A stretch of DNA of 60,701 bases from Promethearchaeati archaeon (GTDB lineage: Archaea > Asgardarchaeota > Heimdallarchaeia > Heimdallarchaeales > Heimdallarchaeaceae). A model generated the notes under the pieces. That model had not been told where the DNA came from and ran no database searches. It worked only from the letters and a program-made list of their open reading frames with translations. A program made the position numbers and the translations under genes. Where the stretch lies: positions 1 to 60,701 of the forward strand of contig JABLTJ010000018.1 of NCBI GenBank assembly GCA_013166775.1, read 5' to 3'. Position 1 is the first letter of the stretch. Each line of letters starts with the position of its first letter. Below, one piece after another: positions 53,155-60,701 of the stretch.

Positions 53155-54780
53155 TTGAAAAAAACTTTGATTGTGAATATCTTAATTGTGGATGCACTTG
53201 CTGCAAATGAAGGTAGAAGAAAATTTTCTCGAGATGCCATAGGAGTTGGTCCTCGGTTGTTAGCAGGTATTTGCGTTAAGAATAATAGTTATTCAAGAAT
53301 TACACGTGTTGAAGATCTTTTAGAACAAGAGAATGTAGTTTCAATAGAAACTTCAGAGGTTTTTTTCATAAGTGCAATGACTGTTGATGAAATTGCTGTT
53401 AGTAGAATAGTTAGGAAAATAAAAGAAGAGAATAAATCAGCTTTCATTGTATTAGGTGGTCCAATCTCAACAGATCCTAAAATAATTCAAAAACTTGAAG
53501 TCAATTTAGCAGTCTATGGTGAGGGTGAGTTTATTGTAGATGAACTAATTAGAAATGATTTTTCAATTGAATCATTATCTAAAGCTGATAATAATATTCA
53601 ACAGATAAATGGAAAATACTACATTAAAAGAAAGATTACATCAAAGATTAATCCTTTTGATCTTTTTGCACCTTCTACCAGTCATATAAAGGATTATCCT
53701 GATTACTGGTTTTCGAAAGTTTATGTAGAAACTGTAAGAGGTTGTTCAAACTTCTATAGAGGAGAACTAGTAAAACAATCTGGAGGATGTAGTGATTGTG
53801 GGAATTGTGAAGATATAGATGAGATAATTACAGGAAATTGCCCAGAAGAAATACCTCCGGGTTGCGGTTTTTGTTCTGTTCCATCCATTTTTGGTCCTTC
53901 AAGGAGTCGTTCCATCGAATCAATTGAAACTGAAGTTGCGGATCTATTCAATAATGGAGTAAGAAGAATTATGTTATCTGCTCCAGGTTTTCTAGATTTC
54001 CAGAGGGAAAGAAAAGAAGATCACTTATTTTCACCTACCTCCCCGAAAGTTAACTTAGAGAGAATAGAGGAGCTTTTATCCAAATTAGCTGAGATTAGAG
54101 ATTCTCAAACAAAACTTTGTAACATATCTATAGAAAACGTAAAGCCTTCATTAGTTAATAGCGAAGCAACCAAAATAATAGGAAAATATTTGCCAGATAC
54201 TTCAATTAGCATTGGATGTGAAACTTTCGATGTTATTCACAGTGATCAAATTGGAAGGCCTTCATCTCCAACCCAGGCTCTAAACGCTGCGAAATATTTC
54301 AAGGAAGCGGGAATAAATCCACAGATATATCTCATCCATTCTTTACCTGGAGAAACTATAAAATCTTTAGATAAAACCATCGAAATAGTTGAAGGAGGAT
54401 TAACTGATATTGCTGAAAAAATAACAGTCTACAAATATCTACCTCTTCCAAATTCACCTTTCACCAAAACAGACGTTTCATTACCTTTAGACAGACATCT
54501 ATTGAATATCAAGCGTGATAGGTTAAAGGAAGCAATTATCGATTTTAATTTTAGAAAGAAAGAAGAAATCTTAGATTCTGAAATTATTGCTATTGTTGCT
54601 GAAAAAGATAGAATTCGAAAAGACACGTATATATGTTATCCTCTAAACAGTGGCCCTGCTGTAAGTGTAAAATCGCAAGAAAATATAATAGGAGAAACTC
54701 TAAAAATCAAGATAAATAAGGTAGTAAGTGATAAACTAGTTGCTGGACAAGTAGTTGAGATTCTCGAAAACGAAAAATAA
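53155..54780 (+). CDS. B12-binding-like radical SAM protein (COG1031 type)
   Basis: This 541-residue protein has an N-terminal Rossmann-like domain of B12-radical SAM type (FIVLGGPISTDP, LAVYGEGEFIVDEL). The radical SAM site has the first cysteine in VRGCSN, about 45 residues from the CGFCSVPS pair. The insert adds CSDCGNC and another Cys, enough for a second metal site. A barrel follows (SISIGCETFDVIHSDQIGRPSSP), and a TRAM-like end (LKIKINKVVSDKLVAGQVVEIL) suggests RNA contact. TTG start. Function not known; tRNA modification is one inference. Confidence 0.8.
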   Translation: MKKTLIVNILIVDALAANEGRRKFSRDAIGVGPRLLAGICVKNNSYSRITRVEDLLEQENVVSIETSEVFFISAMTVDEIAVSRIVRKIKEENKSAFIVLGGPISTDPKIIQKLEVNLAVYGEGEFIVDELIRNDFSIESLSKADNNIQQINGKYYIKRKITSKINPFDLFAPSTSHIKDYPDYWFSKVYVETVRGCSNFYRGELVKQSGGCSDCGNCEDIDEIITGNCPEEIPPGCGFCSVPSIFGPSRSRSIESIETEVADLFNNGVRRIMLSAPGFLDFQRERKEDHLFSPTSPKVNLERIEELLSKLAEIRDSQTKLCNISIENVKPSLVNSEATKIIGKYLPDTSISIGCETFDVIHSDQIGRPSSPTQALNAAKYFKEAGINPQIYLIHSLPGETIKSLDKTIEIVEGGLTDIAEKITVYKYLPLPNSPFTKTDVSLPLDRHLLNIKRDRLKEAIIDFNFRKKEEILDSEIIAIVAEKDRIRKDTYICYPLNSGPAVSVKSQENIIGETLKIKINKVVSDKLVAGQVVEILENEK

Positions 54781-54882
54781 CAATAGTTTATCTCTCTCTG
54801 ATTTATTTTGAACAGAAAAAAAGAGTAATAAAGGTGATACCATTCTGCATTATGTCGTAAACCAATAAAAAAGAGAGATTCT

Positions 54883-55878
54883 ATGAAAGAATATGCTACT
54901 AAAAACATGGATACATTCTTCTCTAAAATGCCATTAAAGTATCAAGGACCTAAATTTGATGCTCATGTTCATCTTGGAAAAGAAAAAGATATCAAAGTCA
55001 TGCTCAAATATACAGAAAAATTCAATGTTAAAAGATTAATGGGGATTGTACGAACTACAGAAAGTCGAGATGCAATCGCAAAAAAATTCCCTGATATTTT
55101 CAATTTTGCTTTATTCGTTTCCATAAGAGAAGCTTTAGAAGGGGATGTTAAGAAATCTGTCCAACTAATAGATCAAGCTTATGAAGATGGATTTAAGATT
55201 GGTAAGCTCTGGTTCTCTCCTCGATGGATAGATTATGCAGATGAGACTTGGAAAATAGACTTTCATCCAAATGATCTCCACCTTAATGATCCAAATTTAG
55301 AACCTATTTTTTCGAAACTTGAAGACTATGGTTTTATTCTATTACTTCATGTTGGTGATCCAGATTTGATGTATCAGAGAAGATACCACCCATCTAGCAA
55401 ATATGGAACAAAAGAAAGCCATCTAATGGCTCTAGAAAATTTGCTTTCAACTTATCCAAAGCTTCGAGTAATAGGAGCACATATGGCTGGGCAACCTGAA
55501 AATCTTGATAACTTAAGTGATTGGATGAATAGATTCCCAAATCTAATAGTAGATACAGCTTCTGCTAGATGGATGGCTCGAGAGTTTGGTCATCAGATAG
55601 AAAAAACCAGAGATTTCTTTGAGAGATTCTCTAAAAGAATTCTATTCGGGTCTGATTTTGTTACCGGTAGAACTGATAGAGAACCATTGCCAGATTATTA
55701 TATACATAGATATCTAAGCTATCAAGCACTGTGGGAGACAAATGTTAGAAATCAGCTACTTCCTCTAAATGACCCAGATAATGAAAACGGAACAATGATA
55801 AACGGATTAGATCTATCCGAAAAAATTCTAAAGAGATTATACTGGGAAAATAGCTACAAATTGTTTAATTCAAACTAA
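54883..55878 (+). CDS. Amidohydrolase-family TIM-barrel hydrolase
   Basis: This 331-residue metal-dependent hydrolase of the amidohydrolase_2 type has FDAHVHLGKEK near residue 26 (HxH), ILLLHVGDPD, VIGAHMAGQPENL, NLIVDTAS and ILFGSDFVTG (Asp ligand). Relatives include decarboxylases and hydrolases of aromatic or lactone substrates; the substrate is not predictable. It abuts the convergent ATC-hydrolase-like gene with no gap. Confidence 0.83.
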   Translation: MKEYATKNMDTFFSKMPLKYQGPKFDAHVHLGKEKDIKVMLKYTEKFNVKRLMGIVRTTESRDAIAKKFPDIFNFALFVSIREALEGDVKKSVQLIDQAYEDGFKIGKLWFSPRWIDYADETWKIDFHPNDLHLNDPNLEPIFSKLEDYGFILLLHVGDPDLMYQRRYHPSSKYGTKESHLMALENLLSTYPKLRVIGAHMAGQPENLDNLSDWMNRFPNLIVDTASARWMAREFGHQIEKTRDFFERFSKRILFGSDFVTGRTDREPLPDYYIHRYLSYQALWETNVRNQLLPLNDPDNENGTMINGLDLSEKILKRLYWENSYKLFNSN

Positions 55879-56439
55879 TTAATCTAGTAACAATGGATCT
55901 ACATTTTTCCATTCAGGATTTAATTTTTCAAAATCTTTTCTTTCTTTCTCTGTGGTTTCAACTGAGGTTATCTGACAATAATCGTCACCACACAAAACAC
56001 ATTTTGTATGAATTGCTTTTGTTTCAGGATTTGTTGTCATTGAATTCGATGCATCAATATAACAATAAAGCTTCCCTAAATCTTCTTCATTATATTCCTT
56101 GAATATCTTAGCTAAAATGCAACCATGAATCTCCAATTTAGAATAATCAAAATCATCCTCGTCAATTAAAGATATTATATCACGTGCATCAATGTATTCT
56201 TTTTCTTTGTATACGTATTTGCTATGAACTCCATAGTGAGAGAGATCGTGGTGTCCTTCTAAAGCTCTTTTTCCTACTCTTCTTCCATATTCCATTATAC
56301 TCTTTAGTATGAACTCTTTTCCTTTTTCTTCACCAAACTCCTGAACTAAAATCTTAGAATAAGATAAATGCATTAAAGCAAGTCTAATCATCGCTAATTC
56401 TACTTGCTCCTTTGCTTCTTCAAAGGGTATTTTTTCCAT
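55879..56439 (-). CDS. L-2-amino-thiazoline-4-carboxylate hydrolase-like protein
   Basis: This 186-residue protein has the ATC-hydrolase family pattern: an N-terminal helical half (GRRVGKRALEGHHDLSHYG), then IHGCILAKIFKEYNEEDLGKLYCYIDASNSMT and CVLCGDDYCQI at the end, where Cys residues are family-typical. Known members open a thiazoline ring to release cysteine precursors, but most are uncharacterised. The stop codon is adjacent to the end of the convergent amidohydrolase gene. Confidence 0.7.
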   Translation of the reverse strand: MEKIPFEEAKEQVELAMIRLALMHLSYSKILVQEFGEEKGKEFILKSIMEYGRRVGKRALEGHHDLSHYGVHSKYVYKEKEYIDARDIISLIDEDDFDYSKLEIHGCILAKIFKEYNEEDLGKLYCYIDASNSMTTNPETKAIHTKCVLCGDDYCQITSVETTEKERKDFEKLNPEWKNVDPLLLD

Positions 56440-56487
56440 AAATTAGATTCAGTTTTTTCACATATAAATCTGTGTTGGGAAAAAAAT

Positions 56488-56919
56488 CTAATTATACTGT
56501 GGATTTCTTTTCAATAAACCAACTCTCTCTCTTATCTGACCAAAATGGCTTATTGCATGAAAAAGATTCTGTTTTAAAGCATCTTTTATTGTAGTCCTAT
56601 CTCCCCATTGAAAAGTAAATTCTTCTTCCAATTTCTTTTCATCAAAATTCTGAATAGCACTTATCATACGTCCTATTGAAAGATTAAGATTATTCTTTTG
56701 GTTACTGGTTGGAGAAAATTTCTTGGAATCTTTTAGAAACCAACTACCTGCATCCTCAAAAATAGCTTGATTTGTATGATTAAAAGTTTGAATTATTGAG
56801 AACTCAGTTTGTGAAATCTTATAGTTCCAAGCATCTTCTGATTCAACAATCTCTATGGTTTTCAATCCAAAAGAACGAAGATATTCCCAAAACTCAATGT
56901 AAACAGAGATTTCTTTCAT
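56488..56919 (-). CDS. DinB-like four-helix protein
   Basis: This 143-residue protein is all helical with the DinB metal-site pattern: FNHTNQAIFEDAG (first His, residue about 48) and LFHAISHFGQIRERVG (two His near residue 125). DinB/YfiT proteins bind a metal through three His and often act as thiol transferases. Exact function unknown. It lies 48 nt upstream of the ATC-hydrolase-like gene on the same strand and may share its transcript. Confidence 0.72.
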   Translation of the reverse strand: MKEISVYIEFWEYLRSFGLKTIEIVESEDAWNYKISQTEFSIIQTFNHTNQAIFEDAGSWFLKDSKKFSPTSNQKNNLNLSIGRMISAIQNFDEKKLEEEFTFQWGDRTTIKDALKQNLFHAISHFGQIRERVGLLKRNPQYN

Positions 56920-57010
56920 ACTAGTATATGAAATATAGCTATTAAATAGAGTTTGTCTATATAAAAAGAAGAATGAGTGTAAATTCTCTTAAGAAATAAT
57001 AGAAAAAAAA

Positions 57011-57157
57011 TTATCGAGCTTTTACTGGTTTAGCAATCAATGATCGTTGTTTCATGAGAATTCTATTAGAACATCTGGGACATTTTACTCCTGGTAGTAA
57101 TCTTAATTCACTTGGAGTTATCTCATTCTTACATCTTTGGCAAACGTATTTTGTCAT
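57011..57157 (-). CDS. rpo12: RNA polymerase subunit Rpo12 (RpoP)
   Basis: This 48-residue protein has one zinc ribbon, C6-x2-C9 and C26-x2-C29 (YVCQRCKNE, LLPGVKCPRCSNRI), and a basic tail MKQRSLIAKPVKAR. This matches archaeal Rpo12/eukaryotic Rpb12 in length and motif, including the LPGVxCPxC turn. It anchors Rpo3/Rpo10 in the polymerase core. ATG 57157 gives the standard length. It lies between glyS and the DinB-like gene, all leftward. Confidence 0.93.
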   Translation of the reverse strand: MTKYVCQRCKNEITPSELRLLPGVKCPRCSNRILMKQRSLIAKPVKAR

Positions 57158-57206
57158 CGTTTCTTACTCCTATCTTTTATTCTTAATCTTTTCTATTTGG
57201 ATGATT

Positions 57207-58736
57207 TTAGCTCTTTATCAGATAATCTTCAAATTCACTAAATTCAGCTTCTCCATCCATTAATTCCCCTAGAACTACTTCTAAATCCTCAATTGGTATT
57301 CTTATCTGTTGCATTGAATCTCTGTCCCTAATTGTTACTGTTAGCTCTTCTTTTGTCTCATAATCAATAGTAACACAGAATGGTATACCTATCTCATCAG
57401 CTCTTGCATATCTTTTGCCAATCTTTCCACTTACATCATAAAATGAGAGATAACCTGCATCTTTCAGTTCGTCATGAATATCGTAAGCTAATTCTGCTAA
57501 TCCATCTTTTTTCATGAGAGGAAACACAGCAACTTCTAAGGGAGCAATTGCTGCTGGAAACTGGAACCAAACCCATCCCCTATCATCTTCCCTATAACAT
57601 TTTTCTAAAATTGTATAGAGAATTCTATCAACACCCATGGAAGGTTCTGCTACATGAGGAACGATTTTTCTACCTTCATCAGCTATTTCAAATGATGTGT
57701 TTGATGCCTTAGCATGTTTCTGAAGATCATAATCTGTTCTCAAAGCATTTCCTATTATTTCCATATGTCCTAAAGAGAGATTAACTTCCAAATCGAAGTT
57801 ACCTGCTGAATAATGAGGAGCCTCATGATCTTGCATATGTCTAAACCAAAATTCAGTTTCAGGTATTCCCATTGCTTTTAGCATTTCTGTTTCCATTGCT
57901 AAGTAATAAGCAAGATATTGATTCGGAATCAAACCTTCAACTATCGCTCCTTCAACAGTTACTCTGAGAGGCTCTTCCCAACCTTTTTCTTGCATTTCTC
58001 GTGTAACCAAGTTAATCTCGATTTCTGCTACTTCATCAAATCTTGGATGTTCGTTCTCTTTTTCTGGATCGTAAAACATTTCGATTTCCATCTGTTCAAA
58101 TTGTCTGACTCTTAAGATGAAGTTTCTAGGTGAGATTTCGTTTCTAAAAGAATGACCAACTTGAGCGATACCAAAGGGTAGTTTGTTTCGCATAAATCCT
58201 GCTAATCTCTTGAAATTAATGAAAATATTTTGAGCTGTCTCAGGACGAAGGTAGCCTTTCATTCCACCTGTTGACCCTATTTCAGTTCCAAACATTAGAT
58301 TAAACTGTCTAGCTTTGCTCAATTCTCCTTTACAACTGGGGCAGTTTATAGAATTATCTTGAATTAACTTATCCAACGCTTCTAAGGTTAATCCTTCTGC
58401 TTTTTGTTTTGTTATTTGTTCAATTAGTTCATCTGCTCTAAACATAGATTTACATTTATCACATTGAACTAATGGGTCAGAAAAAGAATCTAAATGACCT
58501 GAAGCTTGGAAAACAGGTTCAGGTAACAATAATGAACCTGTGATTTCGAATACTTTATCTTCATCCAAAACAAAGCTTTGTCTCCAAAGATCTATTATCT
58601 TTTGACGCATTAGAGTACCAAGAGGTCCATAATCGTAAAATCCTCCTGCACCTCCATAAATCTCAGCTGTGGGACTGATAAATCCTCTACGAAGAGAGAC
58701 ATCAATTATCTTGTCCATCAATCTTTCTTCAGTCAA
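57207..58736 (-). CDS. glyS: Glycyl-tRNA synthetase, archaeal/eukaryotic alpha2 type
   Basis: This 509-residue class II synthetase has RRGFISPTAEIYGGAGGFYDYGPLG at the start (regional signature), a zinc-like insert with CDKCKSMF and CPSCKGEL, motif 2 GHSFRNEISPRNFILRVRQFEQMEIEMF and motif 3 EPSMGVDRILYTIL. A C-terminal anticodon-binding domain follows (DGLAELAYDIHDELKD). It charges tRNA-Gly. TTG 58736 is used; ATG 58718 is also possible. The insert cysteines are seen in some family members. Confidence 0.95.
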   Translation of the reverse strand: MTEERLMDKIIDVSLRRGFISPTAEIYGGAGGFYDYGPLGTLMRQKIIDLWRQSFVLDEDKVFEITGSLLLPEPVFQASGHLDSFSDPLVQCDKCKSMFRADELIEQITKQKAEGLTLEALDKLIQDNSINCPSCKGELSKARQFNLMFGTEIGSTGGMKGYLRPETAQNIFINFKRLAGFMRNKLPFGIAQVGHSFRNEISPRNFILRVRQFEQMEIEMFYDPEKENEHPRFDEVAEIEINLVTREMQEKGWEEPLRVTVEGAIVEGLIPNQYLAYYLAMETEMLKAMGIPETEFWFRHMQDHEAPHYSAGNFDLEVNLSLGHMEIIGNALRTDYDLQKHAKASNTSFEIADEGRKIVPHVAEPSMGVDRILYTILEKCYREDDRGWVWFQFPAAIAPLEVAVFPLMKKDGLAELAYDIHDELKDAGYLSFYDVSGKIGKRYARADEIGIPFCVTIDYETKEELTVTIRDRDSMQQIRIPIEDLEVVLGELMDGEAEFSEFEDYLIKS

Positions 58737-58811
58737 TTGTATCCAAAGGCATCAAAAGAAAGCTGCTTATTAAATCCTTTGAAAAAAGTTAAAAAAAATG
58801 AAGTGAGGAAA

Positions 58812-59099
58812 TCATCTTCTAATATCAAGTTCTCTAACGATATTCATGTAACGATTTCTAATTGTGGATTCAGGTATTGAAGCTACTTTTGCTATTTGTT
58901 TTTGTGTTCTTCTATCATCTTCTATAATTCCTGAAATATAGATTAAAGCAGCAGCTGAACCTTCAAGCTTCGTTCCAGAAAGAAGATTTTTCTCCTCTGC
59001 TCGCTTTGAGATTTCCAATGCCCTTAGAATGGTGTCTTCTTCTAGTTCCAGAGAAGATCCATACATTTTCACTAAACCTTGAATTTTCTTTGTACTCAT
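58812..59099 (-). CDS. Single-cyclin-repeat TFB-like protein
   Basis: This 95-residue protein aligns with only the second cyclin repeat of TFB: RAEEKNLLSGTKLEGSAAALIYISG parallels RAKEHNLTAGKDPTGLAAAAIYIAG in the adjacent TFB, and the recognition-helix region PESTIRNRYMNIV parallels TEVTVRNRYKELV. It lacks the zinc ribbon, B-finger and first repeat. It could bind BRE or TBP-DNA without recruiting polymerase, that is, act as a competitor, or it could be a partner. ATG 59099 is chosen. It lies 83 nt downstream of tfb in the same direction, indicating gene duplication and truncation. Confidence 0.78.
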   Translation of the reverse strand: MSTKKIQGLVKMYGSSLELEEDTILRALEISKRAEEKNLLSGTKLEGSAAALIYISGIIEDDRRTQKQIAKVASIPESTIRNRYMNIVRELDIRR

Positions 59100-59182
59100 A
59101 AGTATCAAAAGCTGAAAATCTCATAATCTTCTTAAAGGTACTGTAAAAATTGGCGAAAAAATAAGAAAAAGTGAAGAGGAGA

Positions 59183-60127
59183 TTAGATTGTTACTTCTAT
59201 CTGAAGTTTTCTAACTAACTCTTTGTATCGATTACGTACTGTAACTTCTGTAACAGTGGCTGTTTCCGCTATTTCTCGTTGAGTACGTCTTTCTCCTTCT
59301 GTTATCCCTGCGATATAAATTGCAGCAGCTGCTAATCCTGTTGGATCTTTACCTGCTGTAAGATTGTGCTCTTTTGCTCTGTTGAGTAACTCAACTGCTT
59401 TTCGAGCTGTTCTTCCGCTCAAACGTAATTCCGCTGCGAAACGAACAATATAATCTGTTGGATTAGCTAGTGGAATTTTAATATCAAGCTCACGAACAAT
59501 TAATCTATAACATCGACCAAGCTCTTTTTTGGATATACGGGAATGTCTTGCGATTTCATCCAGTGTTCTTGGAACACGTCGAATCCTCGCACCTGCGTAA
59601 GCTGTTGCACCTATCATTGCCTCAATAGAACGACCCCTTATGAGACGTTTTTCAATCGCTTTTCTATAGATATTAGCTGCAGTCTCATTCACACTTCGTG
59701 GAATGCCTAATTGAGAAGACAAACGATCTAACTCTGACATTGCATATGCTAAATTTCTGTCTATTGAACTGTGCACTCGAGTACGGATTTGCCATTTTCT
59801 CAAACGATAAATCTGTGCTCTGCGTTTTGGAGAAAGCTTCTTACCATAAACATCTCTATCCTCCCAACCAATCTGGGTTGAGAGTCCTTTATCATGAATG
59901 GTTATAGTGGTAGGAGAACCAACTCTGCTTCTTTTGGACCGTTCTTCTGCTGTAAAAGCTCTCCATTCAGGTCCATCGTCAATGAGTTTTTCTTCAACGA
60001 CTGTTCCACAGTTTCTGCAAATGTGTTCGCCTCTAGTTTCATCAAGAATAACATCTTCGCTTCCACATTCAGGACACTCAATATCCTCTTCTTCTCTGTA
60101 TGTTGAAGTATCTTTTTCATCACTCAT
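59183..60127 (-). CDS. tfb: Transcription initiation factor TFB
   Basis: This 314-residue protein has a zinc ribbon (CPECGSEDVI...CRNCGTVV, residues about 18-40), the B-reader/linker (GPEWRAFTAEERSKRSRVG) and two cyclin repeats (about 105-205 and 210-312). The second ends in TEVTVRNRYKELVRKLQI, the BRE-reading helix. It recruits RNA polymerase to TBP-bound promoters. The gene heads the leftward group tfb - TFB-like - glyS - rpo12. The upstream 574 nt is noncoding. Confidence 0.97.
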   Translation of the reverse strand: MSDEKDTSTYREEEDIECPECGSEDVILDETRGEHICRNCGTVVEEKLIDDGPEWRAFTAEERSKRSRVGSPTTITIHDKGLSTQIGWEDRDVYGKKLSPKRRAQIYRLRKWQIRTRVHSSIDRNLAYAMSELDRLSSQLGIPRSVNETAANIYRKAIEKRLIRGRSIEAMIGATAYAGARIRRVPRTLDEIARHSRISKKELGRCYRLIVRELDIKIPLANPTDYIVRFAAELRLSGRTARKAVELLNRAKEHNLTAGKDPTGLAAAAIYIAGITEGERRTQREIAETATVTEVTVRNRYKELVRKLQIEVTI

Positions 60128-60253
60128 TCTTTTACCTACCTACTTATTTGGCTAAATATTTCTTTTATTTTCCATTATTTGATCTAAACCATTTGAAGTA
60201 CTGTTATTTGTTTTAATGCATTACTTGGTAATTCAGTAAAGCATTACATAAAG

Positions 60254-60270
60254 GTTAATTCATGATTAAC
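60254..60270. promoter_or_regulatory. Inverted repeat GTTAAT-N5-ATTAAC upstream of tfb
   Basis: GTTAAT (60254-60259) and ATTAAC (60265-60270) are perfect inverted copies around TCATG, about 130 nt upstream of the tfb start. The form suits a dimeric DNA-binding protein, but AT-rich DNA gives such repeats by chance quite often. Confidence 0.3.
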
Positions 60271-60301
60271 GTTGTATCTGTGAGTGAGATTCTCCACTCT
60301 G

Positions 60302-60323
60302 TTTTATGCTAGCCAACATAAAA
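60302..60323. promoter_or_regulatory. Inverted repeat TTTTATG-N8-CATAAAA upstream of tfb
   Basis: TTTTATG (60302-60308) and CATAAAA (60317-60323) form a perfect 7-bp inverted repeat with an 8-nt spacer (CTAGCCAA) that is locally less AT-rich. It lies about 180 nt upstream of tfb. It may be an operator or the hairpin terminator of a transcript coming from outside the window. Confidence 0.3.
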
Positions 60324-60701
60324 TGAGTATGAAACCCACCAAATTCTTGAAGATCCCTATTTAAATATTTCTGCTGAACGGATTGTACCTATTCTTTTTT
60401 GAGGTTGAATACCATATATAAACTTTTGTATCACTTTAGTATTTTCAATTTCCTATGCAGATAGGCCAAAATCCCAAAATTTTCCAGTTCAAAGATGTTT
60501 TAACCTCTTAATCATATATAAATTTTACGAAAAATTATAAAAAACCCCTTAAATTTTCTCTCTAGCGCTTTTATTTCCAGAGATTCAAATCATTTTAGTT
60601 ATAGCTTCTACCTATATTTGAGTAACATTAAATTTACCTTCTTGTATCTTAAAGCTTTTAAATTTTCAATATATATATTTATTAACCAATTTAGAAATCT
60701 C

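Larger units (their letters stand above)
60128..60701. other. 574-nt AT-rich region upstream of tfb, no gene found
   Basis: No coding frame or RNA gene was recognised. It holds two inverted repeats (next two entries), a direct repeat GCATTAC near 60218 and 60241, and TATA-like stretches (for example CATATATAAACTTT near 60415). It probably contains the tfb promoter and that of a gene beyond the window. Confidence 0.5.

Noticed and set aside
57054..57263. 69-codon plus-strand frame near rpo12
   Set aside because: It is antisense to rpo12 and to the glyS end, both clear genes.
57207..58736. Truncated glycyl-tRNA synthetase because it is shorter than some homologues
   Set aside because: All class II motifs and the anticodon-binding domain are present; length variation lies in the zinc-containing insert.

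Overview
This window is archaeal. It encodes a TFB (TFIIB homologue), Rpo12, aIF1 (SUI1), a eukaryal/archaeal-type glycyl-tRNA synthetase, small-type PurL and PurP. The DNA is AT-rich. Many starts are preceded by a GGTGA-type Shine-Dalgarno (SD) at about 5 nt, and GTG and TTG starts are common. A 24-residue LRR protein, a RING-like zinc protein, a Get3-like ATPase with a CxxC pair and a methionine aminopeptidase with an acidic N-terminal tail together suggest an Asgard archaeon. That placement is inference; no diagnostic Asgard marker such as a small GTPase, ESCRT or profilin is present.

Layout. 1-67: GC-rich 3' end of an ABC permease. 137-4336: an Etf/FixABCX electron-transfer operon with an unknown gene inserted. 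4399-11178: a very large GNAT fusion, a decayed LRR gene, a radical SAM protein, a barrel protein with a zinc ribbon, and a zinc-ribbon/RING-like protein. 11254-30458: a nucleotide biosynthesis island. pyrBI is followed by a leftward purine operon purC/S-purQ-purL-purE-purM-purN-purF-purD. A divergent rightward operon holds an HTH-phosphoribosyltransferase regulator, two purP paralogues, guaA and pyrE. A leftward pyrD-pyrK-pyrC-pyrF group follows. 30641-38416: phosphodiesterase, helical-repeat and LRR proteins, glycerol kinase and a glycosyltransferase. 38596-52413: MetAP2, membrane and secreted proteins, HAD and DegV proteins, Get3 and TatD. 52468-60127: translation and transcription genes (aIF1, rpo12, glyS, a one-repeat TFB-like protein and TFB) mixed with metabolic enzymes.

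Most notable observations. (i) The inverted repeat TTTRCA-N6-TGCAAA occurs just upstream of the purC start, at the TATA region of the divergent HTH-PRTase gene, and upstream of pyrB. This suggests one nucleotide-responsive regulator for both pathways. (ii) PurC is fused to PurS. (iii) Two zinc-protein genes appear to start at CTG and ATT behind identical TAGGTGA SD sequences. (iv) A protein consisting of only the second TFB cyclin repeat lies downstream of tfb. (v) A GC-richer structured element with two mutually exclusive stems lies between convergent genes near 45.2 kb. (vi) A RING-like protein carries an N-terminal zinc ribbon. Two small genes shorter than usual ORF cut-offs or lacking standard starts were recovered by hand: rpo12 (57011-57157) and a zinc-ribbon gene beside aIF1 (52468-52716). 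I saw no tRNA, rRNA, CRISPR array or insertion sequence.
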